In this document: one piece after another, positions 8,020 to 14,850 of the stretch
Layout: each line of letters begins with the position of its first letter
Position numbering within the stretch: position 1 is the stretch's first letter
Source of the DNA: a virus
Length of the DNA stretch: 64,000 nt
Virus record (IMG/VR): IMGVR_UViG_3300037042_002125
Location: 62,001 to 126,000 of that record
Reading direction: 5' to 3' (one strand)
Made by a program: the position numbers and the translations under genes
The notes under the pieces: generated by a model
Told to the model about the DNA's origin: nothing
What the model saw: only the letters and a program-made list of their open reading frames with translations
Databases searched by the model: none

Positions 8020-8535
8020 CTAGTTAGAAGTTCTTGGAATAGCCCAGAAGAATTTTTGCTCATTAGAAGGAGTGAGCGCCTTTTGAATCGCAACCCACAA
8101 CAGGTTTTGATATTCTTGGCGTTGTCCGTCTTTTCTGATGTCGTAGTTTAGAGGCAGGTCTGCATTTTCAACATCTTCACCTACAACCTCTCGATGAACC
8201 CACAAAGTCTGTAACTTAGGCGTAGGCTGGGCCTCTCCTTGTACAAGCTCTGTGGTTAACGCCTGGATACGCGCCAACTCAAGAGTTACATTGCGTTTTC
8301 CATCGTCTGTGCAGGTGATGTAGCATGATGCAAGCGTCTGTCCTATTTCAGCAAAGAACGCACATTGCGTGATGTTTTCACGTGGGTTGACGTCGAAAGC
8401 GATCTTAAGCTTTTCACCATCAGGTCCTGCCACGATTATGGCGTTTCCAAACGGAGGCTTTTTGCTTGCATCCCACCCACCTGATTCCCAAACCGCAAAG
8501 CGATTGGTTTTAGTTAGGTCGAGTCTGATTTTCAT
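8020..8535 (-). CDS. Hypothetical protein, 171 aa
   Basis: Unrecognised soluble protein of mixed alpha/beta character (MKIRLDLTKTNRFAVWESGG). The N-terminal half looks like a small beta-rich domain (NAIIVAGPDGEKLKIAFDVN). It is followed nine bases later by the 81-aa gene. It lies in the leftward arm among other unknown small genes; no motif points to an activity. Confidence 0.8.
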   Translation of the reverse strand: MKIRLDLTKTNRFAVWESGGWDASKKPPFGNAIIVAGPDGEKLKIAFDVNPRENITQCAFFAEIGQTLASCYITCTDDGKRNVTLELARIQALTTELVQGEAQPTPKLQTLWVHREVVGEDVENADLPLNYDIRKDGQRQEYQNLLWVAIQKALTPSNEQKFFWAIPRTSN

Positions 8536-8580
8536 AGTGTGTTTTCAAAGTGCCTTTTATTTAGAGTTATCAAAAGGATA

Positions 8581-8778
8581 TCAATCTCTGGTTAAGTTTT
8601 TGGACCGGTTTATGTCCCTCATTGCAGTCTTGTTCATAGGTTCGAAGTGAGATAACCCTCTACTAACCTTATCTGCGTAAGCCTGCGCCTGTTCCATGTT
8701 TCTGTTTGCTTTTCCTCCTAAGCATCCATCAATCTTCACGTAAACACGAGTGCCTTCGGTAACGTAATCAATAATCAT
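8581..8778 (-). CDS. Hypothetical protein, 65 aa
   Basis: Small protein beginning MIIDYVTEGTRVYVKIDGC, with a pattern EQAQAYADKVSRG that resembles residues in the 117-aa protein at 9179 (SVDAQAHADKIGLANVY), hinting at a shared small fold. An ACTGTAAATA element stands about 60 bases upstream of the start, so this gene probably begins a transcript. Confidence 0.75.
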   Translation of the reverse strand: MIIDYVTEGTRVYVKIDGCLGGKANRNMEQAQAYADKVSRGLSHFEPMNKTAMRDINRSKNLTRD

Positions 8779-8835
8779 TTGTTGTTCTCACTACCCTAAT
8801 TTGTTGAGCATTAAATTAACAATGCTTTCATCTTC

Positions 8836-8846
8836 TATTTACAGTT
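8836..8846 (-). promoter_or_regulatory. ACTGTAAATA late-promoter-like element
   Basis: AACTGTAAATA on the minus strand, touching the stop codon of the 107-aa gene and about 58 bases before the 65-aa gene. Confidence 0.55.
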
Positions 8847-9169
8847 CAGAGTTTTGTTCTGATAGCTTTGATAAGATTTGCTATTCGTAATCTCCAAGAG
8901 GACTCTTGGCTATCTATTTTTGTAGACTCAGGAAATTCAGGGAATGGCGGGAAATCAGGCAGCTTATCACCAGGCTTTGCTGCCTCCATCAACTTGGAGC
9001 GGAGTGTGCGTACCTCTGCAATCAGATAGAGCACATCCTCGGCACACTGTGTCTTCGGCTGACTCAGTCCACGCCATATGTTGCTTGCCCTTACTTGCAT
9101 CTCTTGCAGCCGAGGTTCATCGAGCACAGGCCGGCGTGGGCCACCTGGGCGTAGTTTTGTGGTATTCAC
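8846..9169 (-). CDS. Hypothetical protein, 107 aa
   Basis: Basic, mostly helical protein. The N-terminus is rich in Arg and Pro (KLRPGGPRRPVLDEPRLQEM), followed by a helix with regular hydrophobics (AEDVLYLIAEVRTLRSKLME) that may form a coiled coil. The stop codon overlaps the promoter-like element of the next gene. Function unknown. Confidence 0.75.
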   Translation of the reverse strand: MNTTKLRPGGPRRPVLDEPRLQEMQVRASNIWRGLSQPKTQCAEDVLYLIAEVRTLRSKLMEAAKPGDKLPDFPPFPEFPESTKIDSQESSWRLRIANLIKAIRTKL

Positions 9170-9178
9170 GTAAGTCCT

Positions 9179-9502
9179 TTAGTTTTGAATAGTTCTTATA
9201 CCCCGGAATACGGCAGGGGAAGTAAGTTGATTACGCTCTGTATCAGTAACCATTGGGGTATAGCCAACAAGAGTGTAGACGTTAGCTAAGCCTATTTTAT
9301 CAGCATGAGCTTGAGCATCTACACTAGATGAGAACTCCAAGGTGTTAATCTTGTTGTTCTCAATGGCCCGCAAGGCGTACCACATATAGTTTGTTGAAAC
9401 CTCAATGAGCCAAGCCCCTTTCTCATTGTCATAACGAAACCGGTAGGACCAAACTGGATTTTTGAAGTGTTCTCGCAACCATGTCCAAAGTAAGTTAAGC
9501 AT
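9179..9502 (-). CDS. Hypothetical protein, 107 aa
   Basis: Start chosen at MLNLLWTWLREHF (ATG 9502) after AAAGGC; ten more codons are open upstream but overlap the previous gene. The C-terminal half contains SSVDAQAHADKIGLANVYT, a pattern similar to one in the 65-aa protein at 8581. Aromatic-rich N-terminal half. Unrecognised family. Confidence 0.75.
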   Translation of the reverse strand: MLNLLWTWLREHFKNPVWSYRFRYDNEKGAWLIEVSTNYMWYALRAIENNKINTLEFSSSVDAQAHADKIGLANVYTLVGYTPMVTDTERNQLTSPAVFRGIRTIQN

Positions 9503-9513
9503 AATTTTGCCTT

Positions 9514-10068
9514 TTAGATTTTTGTTCCGCACAGTTCCGCAAACATTTTACGGGCTGTACCTTCATTTACACACCAGAACGCAGGATGCCTAAACTCCTT
9601 CCGCTTTTCGACGCACACAAGCCAGGCAGTTGTATTCTCTCGCTTCCACGTCAAGTGGTCTTGAGACGCTTTACTCATAGAGTAATCTGCAAGTACCTTC
9701 TTTGCCCACGCATCCAGGTGTGTGCTCTCTTTAGTACGGAGTTTCTGCCGTGCTATTAGCCCTAACACGGCGTTGAATTCAACAATGTCCCAGTCTGTTG
9801 GGACAATGCACCAAAACGGAGTATTCCGATAGGTAACAAGGGCAGTAGCCTTCGTCAGCGTAAGTTTTTTCTGGGTACCCAACTCACGCAGTATCCTTAC
9901 TGTGTTGGGCAACGTACCCCACTCGAACTCTGCGCTGCCCATGTAATCAAATGAGAGGATTTTGTCAACACCTTTCTTATCTTCTGAATGATACTTGCGT
10001 TCGAGGCAACGTTGAATCAAATTGAAGTCGTTAGTCAGTGTTGCGTATTTATCTCTGTCAAAAAACAT
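9514..10068 (-). CDS. Conserved-looking phage protein with FDYMGSAEFEWG motif, 184 aa
   Basis: A striking internal motif, ILSFDYMGSAEFEWGTLP at about residues 37-54, is of a kind I have seen in unannotated proteins of other large phages; I cannot name a function for it. The rest is alpha/beta with several conserved-looking tryptophans (TPFWCIVPTDWD; HPAFWCVNEG). An AGGAGGAC site lies directly upstream, one of the strongest in the window. It follows the secreted peptidase gene with a 12-base gap, probably in the same transcript. Confidence 0.8.
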   Translation of the reverse strand: MFFDRDKYATLTNDFNLIQRCLERKYHSEDKKGVDKILSFDYMGSAEFEWGTLPNTVRILRELGTQKKLTLTKATALVTYRNTPFWCIVPTDWDIVEFNAVLGLIARQKLRTKESTHLDAWAKKVLADYSMSKASQDHLTWKRENTTAWLVCVEKRKEFRHPAFWCVNEGTARKMFAELCGTKI

Positions 10069-10080
10069 AAAGTCCTCCTT

Positions 10081-10815
10081 TTACTGTGGAATCGGGCGCA
10101 CAAACATTAAGGGCCGTTGGCTGCTATCAAAATAGGTATGGTGCCACCCTGAAGAGTACCCAGCAAACTTGCCATCGCCATCAACGTAGACAGTGAACGA
10201 CCCGCGACCAACGCCAGTGGCCTTAGGTCGAGACAAGAAGCGGTAGTTCCGAGTGTCCTCAGAGTCATGCAGGCTGTCTGTGGAATCAATCAGCGTAACT
10301 TTCCATTGAGTAGTCCCTGGCACCACAGGACGGTGGCCGACAATTTTCTCAGGCACAGCATCAACAAAGGCTACGTGACCTTGCGCGGGTATGCCGCCAG
10401 CAGTTGCACACTTCTGCTGGCAGGTGAAGACCATGATGTCACCGACCTTAACCTCGCGGATGTCTTGGACCTTTTGGAGAATGTCCTTGTTGACGGCTTC
10501 GACAAAGTTGTTTGTATGGAGGAAGCGAGTCTTCCGAGTGTATGCCTTCAGCATGTCATACGTTGTGTTGTTGGCCTTTTTCAAGACCCCACCCACAAAC
10601 TCAGAGCACATCGTATCAACTTTGTTCTCTGGGTGCCCATCGCTTGCCCAGTGTATTCCCGTGGCAGTTGGTGTGGCGTTGTATAAGTTGTTCTCAGGGC
10701 GGACAGTCTCTACAAGCTCACGCGCCAGCACCATGTGTTTTGGTATGGGTTCAGTTGCTTGGGCAAAGCCTAGTAAGGGCAGGAGTGCCAACAGGCACAC
10801 AGCTAAGTTTTTCAT
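10081..10815 (-). CDS. Secreted NlpC/P60- or CHAP-like cysteine peptidase/amidase, 244 aa
   Basis: An N-terminal signal peptide (MKNLAVCLLALLPLLGFAQA, cleavage likely after about residue 20) sends the protein to the periplasm. The mature part has DTMCSEFVGG with candidate catalytic Cys70, then VKVGDIMVF near 123-130 and GHVAFVDAV with candidate His147, the Cys...GD...GHV order typical of NlpC/P60 and CHAP peptidoglycan hydrolases. It may cut cell-wall peptides during lysis or modify the envelope of the infected cell. An AGGAAC site precedes the ATG. The third catalytic residue cannot be fixed by eye, so the exact family is uncertain. Confidence 0.7.
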   Translation of the reverse strand: MKNLAVCLLALLPLLGFAQATEPIPKHMVLARELVETVRPENNLYNATPTATGIHWASDGHPENKVDTMCSEFVGGVLKKANNTTYDMLKAYTRKTRFLHTNNFVEAVNKDILQKVQDIREVKVGDIMVFTCQQKCATAGGIPAQGHVAFVDAVPEKIVGHRPVVPGTTQWKVTLIDSTDSLHDSEDTRNYRFLSRPKATGVGRGSFTVYVDGDGKFAGYSSGWHHTYFDSSQRPLMFVRPIPQ

Positions 10816-10826
10816 AGAAGTTCCTT

Positions 10827-10859
10827 TTCAAAAGCGGGGAGCACATTGCCCTGCTCCCC
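10827..10859 (-). terminator. Terminator-like hairpin before the secreted peptidase gene
   Basis: Minus-strand GGGGAGC/GCTCCCC stem (10836-10859) followed by GCTTTTG. It lies between the 132-aa gene and the peptidase start and would attenuate read-through into the latter. Confidence 0.55.
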
Positions 10860-10871
10860 AATGGGCGTAAC

Positions 10872-11270
10872 TTACACCTTAACGGGCTTGCCATCGCAAG
10901 TATTGTGGAGACCATGATTACGATCTATCGTCACAGGATAAGCAGGACCATGAAGCGACCAGTATGCTGCAAGGGCATCTGCCTCTGCCTTGTCCTGGGT
11001 ACTTACACGAGCGCCACGCTCATTGTTGACGTTTACTAACCGCCGGCTTGGCAGTATGTAGTATAGGTAATAAGTTGGAGGAGTGGGTTCAGCTACGATG
11101 CGGTATTCTACCCGCAACCACGGGTAGTCCGAAGTATCGTCCTTTTCCCAATCCTGCTTCAACTTGTTGCACTCTGCAAGGGTTAAGTTTTCAGTCCCCT
11201 CACAAAGGCCCCAAGGGGCCTCTGAGAGTTTGTGGTACCGATCTGCTTCGCGTGACTCTATGCAGGGCAT
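10872..11270 (-). CDS. Hypothetical protein, 132 aa
   Basis: Unrecognised protein with an N-terminal segment rich in Cys, Glu and Trp (CIESREADRYHKLSEAPWGL) and a middle beta-like strand (TYYLYYILPSRRLVNVNN). The C-terminal third (STQDKAEADALAAYWSLHG) recalls the DAQAHADK pattern of the two small proteins at 8581 and 9179. Its start overlaps the end of the upstream gene by 13 bases. Confidence 0.75.
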   Translation of the reverse strand: MPCIESREADRYHKLSEAPWGLCEGTENLTLAECNKLKQDWEKDDTSDYPWLRVEYRIVAEPTPPTYYLYYILPSRRLVNVNNERGARVSTQDKAEADALAAYWSLHGPAYPVTIDRNHGLHNTCDGKPVKV

Positions 11271-11518
11271 TTTGCCGCCTCCTCTGCACTCAACTTGGTG
11301 TGCAGTTCCTGCAGGTCCTGCAAGTAGATGCAGGACGGGTTCCAGTCGATCGCCTTAATCACTGTCCTGCGGTCTGCTTTGTCGAGCATATTGAAGGGGT
11401 ACCAGCCTTGCTCTGACATAACGCAAAGGCCGAACACAAGATCCTTAGCAATTGCGACGTGACCATTTGTCCAGGTCACACCAGGCATAGCGCGGGGTTT
11501 GTTTGGATGTGTATCCAT
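11258..11518 (-). CDS. Hypothetical protein, 86 aa
   Basis: Start taken at MDTHPNKPRAM (ATG 11518) after AAAGGAA; the frame stays open for 25 more codons but that part coincides with the promoter and dyad at 11549-11600, so it is leader rather than coding. Contains TNGHVAIAKDLVFGLCVMSE. First gene of a transcript from the sigma70-like promoter at 11583. Unknown function. Confidence 0.7.
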   Translation of the reverse strand: MDTHPNKPRAMPGVTWTNGHVAIAKDLVFGLCVMSEQGWYPFNMLDKADRRTVIKAIDWNPSCIYLQDLQELHTKLSAEEAAKCPA

Positions 11519-11548
11519 AATTTGCAAATTTCCTTTTTGAAAAGTAAT

Positions 11549-11562
11549 ACGGTATAAACCGT
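11549..11562 (-). promoter_or_regulatory. Dyad downstream of sigma70-like promoter (possible operator)
   Basis: ACGGTTTATACCGT: ACGGT/ACCGT arms around TTAT. It sits just downstream of the probable transcription start, at the same relative place as dyads in the two sister promoters (19357 and 25766). A second small inverted repeat ACGGG/CCCGT lies at 11572-11586. Confidence 0.45.
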
Positions 11563-11582
11563 TTCTAGCACACGGGTACTTC

Positions 11583-11600
11583 CCGTAGTTCATTGTAACA
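11583..11600 (-). promoter_or_regulatory. Sigma70-like promoter, TGTTACAATGAACTACGG type
   Basis: Minus strand TGTTACAATGAACTACGG, an extended -10 (TGtTACAAT) with a downstream block shared almost exactly with 19391-19408 and partly with 25819-25836. No clear -35. Just upstream, 11613-11640, is a nine-base inverted repeat AAATACTGT/ACAGTATTT. The remaining 11641-11764 shows nothing else I can interpret. Confidence 0.55.
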
Positions 11601-11764
11601 CAGAAACGTGGAAATACTGTATAAAAGCACAGTATTTAGGCTTTCCATAGCTAGAACAGCGATTTATTGCTTAATTTGTAAGCAAAACCAACCAAAGTTA
11701 GGACCAAAGATGCTACCCAGTAGGGGACATAATTGTCCTTGTCAAAAGTGCTTATGAAAGGGGT

Positions 11765-11841
11765 TGGTGGGACGTGTAGGACTTGAACCTACGACCAATG
11801 GATTATGAGTCCACTGCTACTGACCAACTGAGCTAACGTCC
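11765..11841 (-). tRNA. tRNA with CAU anticodon (Ile2-like or elongator Met)
   Basis: 77 nt with CCA encoded. The acceptor stem GGGACGT/ACGTCCC is perfect, the anticodon arm is GTGGA-CTCATAA-TCCAT (anticodon CAU), the variable loop TGGTC, and the T arm GTAGG-TTCAAGT-CCTAC. The D arm has one extra base and one unpaired position. The TGGTC variable loop and TTCAAGTCC T loop resemble tRNA-Ile2, which reads AUA after lysidine modification by host TilS; elongator Met is the alternative. It is read leftward immediately after the 101-aa gene. Confidence 0.93.
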
Positions 11842-11853
11842 CACGCTGAAAAC

Positions 11854-12159
11854 TTACTGCAAGGTCGGGCCAGGTTCCGAGGGGCCTTGCTCTTGCTGTT
11901 CGCCAGAAGGTGCTTCACCACCCTCTGCAAGCTCAGCTGGTTGTTCGGCAGCCAACGCGGCGGCCGCAGCTTCCTGTTGATTGAACTCTTCGACGGCCTG
12001 CTGGATCTGTGAGGTAGCTTGGGTCTTGATGCTATCGAACAGGTCCTTGGTCTGACCCAAGGGACGCGGCAGCAAGGAGTCAAGGATGATTTCGGCACCG
12101 CGCACACGGACTTGCAGATTGATAATCAAATCCTTTTGTTGTTCTTCGGTCATTGGCAT
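11854..12159 (-). CDS. Hypothetical protein, 101 aa
   Basis: ATG 12159 follows AAAGGAAAC, a clear site. Residues 1-60 are helical (TEEQQKDLIINLQVRVRGAE), and the rest is low-complexity Ala/Gln/Glu/Pro. The gene lies between the permuted tmRNA and the tRNA on the same strand, with a large leader hairpin upstream (12219-12268). No family is recognised. Confidence 0.75.
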   Translation of the reverse strand: MPMTEEQQKDLIINLQVRVRGAEIILDSLLPRPLGQTKDLFDSIKTQATSQIQQAVEEFNQQEAAAAALAAEQPAELAEGGEAPSGEQQEQGPSEPGPTLQ

Positions 12160-12218
12160 TTCAGTTTCCTTTGGGTTGGTTTACTAGCAGGGAATTTTGA
12201 TGTTTGGTTAAGGGTTCC

Positions 12219-12268
12219 GATTGCATCGCACAGTGTCCGCCAACAGGGCGGCCTGTGCCTACGCAATC
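12219..12268 (-). other. Three-part perfect hairpin in leader of 101-aa gene
   Basis: A 50-nt RNA hairpin: outer GATTGC/GCAATC, middle GCACAG/CTGTGC, inner CCGCC/GGCGG. It lies between the tmRNA coding piece and the 101-aa gene. No U-run follows, so it is more likely a processing, stability or regulatory element than a terminator. Confidence 0.6.
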
Positions 12269-12321
12269 AACTCATTCTATTTCGGCGGTTACGCATAATT
12301 CACCCCGAGTTTGTGCGCTTT

Positions 12322-12546
12322 GAAAAAGGTGCCCAGCTTCAAGGGATGAAGGCTCCGTCGTTATCAGGAGGCTGGGCCAGATTCAGCTTACGCTAAACCT
12401 GCTTCACCGCGGGTGCCCTTTCAGGCAACCATGCGGAAGTTTTCGTCATTGGCGAGTACTTAATTGCCTACAAGTTTAACGAGCGTACAGACTAGCTCGG
12501 GTTGTCAGCATCCATTATCTACCGCTGTCGAAACCAGTGCACCCCC
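12322..12546 (-). ncRNA. ssrA: Permuted tmRNA: coding piece (5' tRNA-like half and tag)
   Basis: The minus strand begins GGGGGTGCACTGGTTTCGACAG, the conserved 5' end of tmRNA with its reduced D arm. The first seven bases GGGGGTG pair with CACCTCC at the 3' end of the acceptor piece, including a G3-U pair, the alanine identity signal. The tag frame starts at 12453, 93 nt from the 5' end: GCC AAT GAC GAA AAC ... TGA, giving ANDENFRMVA. After the tag come hairpins, the last GCCCAGC/GCTGGGC (12331-12377) followed by ACCTTTTTC, probably a terminator, so the mature 3' end of this piece is near 12322-12330. The T arm and CCA are not downstream but upstream (12645-12740), hence a circularly permuted two-piece gene. 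Confidence 0.9.
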
Positions 12547-12644
12547 ATCAGAAACATACTCGCGCCCAAGCTCATACCAACCTGTACACAGTCGGTCATC
12601 TAGCCTACGGGTCAGTTTAAGTAGGCTTTCCTTGAATACGTTTC
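12547..12644 (-). other. Intervening segment between the two tmRNA pieces
   Basis: 98 nt joining the CCA of the acceptor piece to G1 of the coding piece in the precursor. It contains an AGCCTAC/GTAGGCT hairpin. In known permuted tmRNAs such a segment is removed by RNase P and 3' processing; the same is inferred here. Confidence 0.75.
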
Positions 12645-12740
<96 letters not shown>

Positions 12741-13372
12741 CAAGTTAGACTTACCCTTCTCAAAGTACGCTAGGAGAGAATGTACCAAATCAAGTATGCA
12801 AGATTTGGCCTAACGTGCTTTGAGAAAGATAGTGCCACAGTTGGAAAACATTCCTAGCCCCGATCATCTGTCTTGCGACAGACGCCTTACTATCAAAAGC
12901 CTAAATTTCTCACGTCTAGACAATGATCTCTCTTAATGTAGGCTCACCGACCTGAGACAGGCCGACTCTCAAACGCTCTCCAACTGTGGCACTAGCACTA
13001 ACCCTTCTTTGACCGCACTAACCTTCGGCACATTTATTCAATCGCCTTTCGGCGCAACGTGCAGCAACAAGACTAGCATTTCAGTTAGACGCCGCGGCGT
13101 TTATATACCTACCAACTTCTAGATTAAATAGGCATACCCAAATAGTGCGTTCAAAGAAAGGTCCTACTACCCATGATATAATTTAGGGTGCTGGCCGGCT
13201 AAGTAGGACCTCAATCCAGTTTTCGTGTCTTCAGATTTGTGGGGGCCTAACCCTCTCCGAATAACGATGCAGCCACTTAAGGCTAGTATGACCACCCACA
13301 CATTTTTCACTGGAAGCCCTATGTAGGTTTTTACTGACTGCAGGCGACGAACTTAACCTTCACCAGTATTTC
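12741..13372 (-). ncRNA. Large highly structured RNA upstream of the tmRNA
   Basis: No convincing reading frame, but several long helices are seen directly. 12757-12774 pairs with 12809-12826 (18 positions, one mismatch) around an inner CCAAATC/GATTTGG hairpin. 12830-12845 pairs perfectly with 12979-12994 (TAGTGCCACAGTTGGA, 16 bp). 13002-13020 pairs with 13143-13161 (19 positions, one mismatch). 13160-13168 pairs with 13202-13210 (9 bp). Smaller hairpins such as GCGCCGAAAGGCG lie within. An ACTGTAAATT-type element at 13373 stands at its 5' side. It could be a separate ornate phage RNA of the GOLLD/ROOL kind, or a long leader of the tmRNA precursor. The existence of structure is solid; the class is not known. 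Confidence 0.7.
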
Positions 13373-13383
13373 TATTTACAATT
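13373..13383 (-). promoter_or_regulatory. ACTGTAAATA-like element before the structured RNA
   Basis: AATTGTAAATA on the minus strand, one base off the consensus, overlapping the stop codon of the acyl-carrier gene and facing the RNA region. Confidence 0.5.
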
Positions 13384-13624
13384 TGAGCTCATTGCAGATT
13401 GCACTGACAAGGTCTGTCCATGTTTCAATTTTGGCACAAACTTTATCGCTCAGTTCAATGTTGAATCTCTCTTCGAACTCCATAACAAGCACAATCAAAT
13501 CCAGAGAGTCTGCACCACTCTCTGAGATATTCTTATCAATCCGAATTTGATCTTTAGCCACACCTAAGTGTTCTGCTATGGTAGTATGGACACCCATTAC
13601 AATGTCCGACTTGGTAAGTATCAT
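13376..13624 (-). CDS. acpP: Acyl carrier protein, 82 aa
   Basis: Small acidic four-helix carrier whose Ser40 in GADSLD (context ISESGADSLDLIVLVMEFEE) is the site for 4'-phosphopantetheine. Size, the acidic recognition helix and the motif all fit AcpP. It would need a host or phage PPTase for activation. No other fatty-acid gene is adjacent; acyl chemistry could be wanted by the acetyltransferase-rich island at 35067-50653 or by membrane remodelling, but this is speculation. It follows the 60-aa gene without a gap. Confidence 0.9.
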   Translation of the reverse strand: MILTKSDIVMGVHTTIAEHLGVAKDQIRIDKNISESGADSLDLIVLVMEFEERFNIELSDKVCAKIETWTDLVSAICNELKL

Positions 13625-13807
13625 CTACTTCTCCATATCTACACACATCAACAGTGATGTAAACAAACGTTCTACTTTTTTACGATCACGTTTCCACAGC
13701 TTACGGGCCTTTCCTGGTGGCGGTGCACAGCAATTACACTTCCACCCACCTGGGCCAATAGACTTGTGGTTCATAACCTTCCGGTAGAACGCCTTTTCAG
13801 TTTGCAT
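13625..13807 (-). CDS. Small basic Cys/Pro protein, 60 aa
   Basis: AAGGAG lies upstream of ATG 13807. The product has a WKCNCCAPPPGKARKLWKRD segment: three closely spaced cysteines followed by a strongly basic helix, suggesting a small metal-binding or RNA/DNA-binding protein. It ends where the acyl carrier gene begins. Unknown family. Confidence 0.75.
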   Translation of the reverse strand: MQTEKAFYRKVMNHKSIGPGGWKCNCCAPPPGKARKLWKRDRKKVERLFTSLLMCVDMEK

Positions 13808-13875
13808 GAAATCTCCTTGAAGTTAATCATCGCTTCATGGGATTCTCCTTAAGTTGGATTGGATTGAAATGCAGG

Positions 13876-13959
13876 AACACTAAAAATAGTGTTTACATAA
13901 AGAAAAATGCAGTTTACGCTACTGCAAAACGTAGTCAAAAGTTGACGTTAAACGTCAAC
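13876..13959 (-). promoter_or_regulatory. Intergenic promoter candidate with two palindromes
   Basis: On the minus strand TTGACT (13933-13938) and TAAACT (13911-13916) are 16 bases apart, a plausible sigma70 promoter for the 60-aa and acyl-carrier genes. Upstream lies a perfect palindrome GTTGACGTTAAACGTCAAC (13941-13959); downstream an AACACTA/TAGTGTT hairpin (13876-13893). The palindromes could be operators or dcd's terminator. Confidence 0.4.
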
Positions 13960-13986
13960 AAAGTAGGAGAACTATAACTTTTACTA

Positions 13987-14568
13987 TTAGGCCTTTGGCA
14001 AGGTCACACCGACCTGACCTTGGTACTTACCACCGCGGCTGGCGTAAGTCGTTTCGCACTGCTCGTCGCTTTGGAAGAACAACATTTGGGCGCAGCCTTC
14101 GTTGGCGTAAATCTTTGCTGGCAGCGGCGTTGTGTTCGAGAACTCAAGCGTAACGTATCCTTCCCACTCTGGCTCAAGAGGAGTGACGTTGACAACAATG
14201 CCGCACCTGGCGTAAGTGCTCTTGCCCAAACAAATAACAAGTACGTCACTAGGGATAATGAAATACTCCAAGGTACGGGCCAGCGCAAAGCTGTTAGGTG
14301 GGATGATACAATATCCCTTGCCGCTAACGTCAACAAAGCAACCTTCGTCAAAATCCTTTGGATCAACAATGGTGCTGTTGATGTTGGTGAAGACCTTAAA
14401 CTCGTCTGCACACCGTACGTCGTAGCCATAAGATGATGTCCCATAGCTAATAACCTTTTTGCCTTTGTTGGCGGATCGCACTTGCCCTGGCTCAAAAGGT
14501 GCAATCATAGGTCTGAATTTTAAGCCTAGGCACTGCTCTCGAATCCATTTGTCGCTTTTGATACTCAT
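13987..14568 (-). CDS. dcd: dCTP deaminase
   Basis: Converts dCTP to dUTP, feeding dTTP synthesis. 193 aa, usual for the trimeric enzyme. Family hallmarks: [19 protein letters not shown] near 42-60, the active-site stretch [20 protein letters not shown] at about 115-134 with S117, R121 and the catalytic glutamate region (LEPEWEG), and the C-terminal [16 protein letters not shown] that closes over substrate. The sequence is very like proteobacterial Dcd, so it was probably taken from a proteobacterial chromosome. It is not fused to a dUTPase. It supports the nucleotide pool for phage DNA synthesis. Confidence 0.97.
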   Translation of the reverse strand: MSIKSDKWIREQCLGLKFRPMIAPFEPGQVRSANKGKKVISYGTSSYGYDVRCADEFKVFTNINSTIVDPKDFDEGCFVDVSGKGYCIIPPNSFALARTLEYFIIPSDVLVICLGKSTYARCGIVVNVTPLEPEWEGYVTLEFSNTTPLPAKIYANEGCAQMLFFQSDEQCETTYASRGGKYQGQVGVTLPKA

Positions 14569-14588
14569 GATGTTTTGTTCCTATCTGT

Positions 14589-14849
14589 TTAAATTCTTGC
14601 ATTATGACCAATTGCCCAAACAATAACAAGCCCAGAGCAAATAAACAATGCAAGGGTTATTAACGACACAATAGGAACAGCGGCTTCAAACGCGGGGCTA
14701 GGAGCAAGCCAGCCAAAGTACCAAGCAATTGGTCCTGATAGACCAAAGCTTGCCGATACGTATGCCATTACTTTAGCAAAAGGTATTACCCACCATAGTG
14801 GTGTATTAAAGTCTCCGTGGTATGGAATTTTTGTGTTCATGAGTTTCAT
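14589..14849 (-). CDS. Small membrane protein, 86 aa
   Basis: Two to three hydrophobic stretches: about residues 19-40 (LWWVIPFAKVMAYVSASFGL) and 56-82 (VPIVSLITLALFICSGLVIV). The fold is probably two transmembrane helices linked by a Trp/Pro-rich turn. The start follows the preceding stop by one base, so translation is coupled. No holin family can be assigned from sequence alone, though size and topology would allow it. Confidence 0.7.
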   Translation of the reverse strand: MKLMNTKIPYHGDFNTPLWWVIPFAKVMAYVSASFGLSGPIAWYFGWLAPSPAFEAAVPIVSLITLALFICSGLVIVWAIGHNARI

Positions 14850-14850
14850 G

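Noticed and set aside
12160-12546. Conventional (unpermuted) tmRNA reading
   Set aside because: No T arm or CCA lies downstream of the tag on the minus strand; the only matching T arm and acceptor strand are upstream at 12645-12671.
14589-14849. Holin call for the small membrane protein
   Set aside because: Topology would allow it, but there is no adjacent endolysin, and the sequence has no holin signature.
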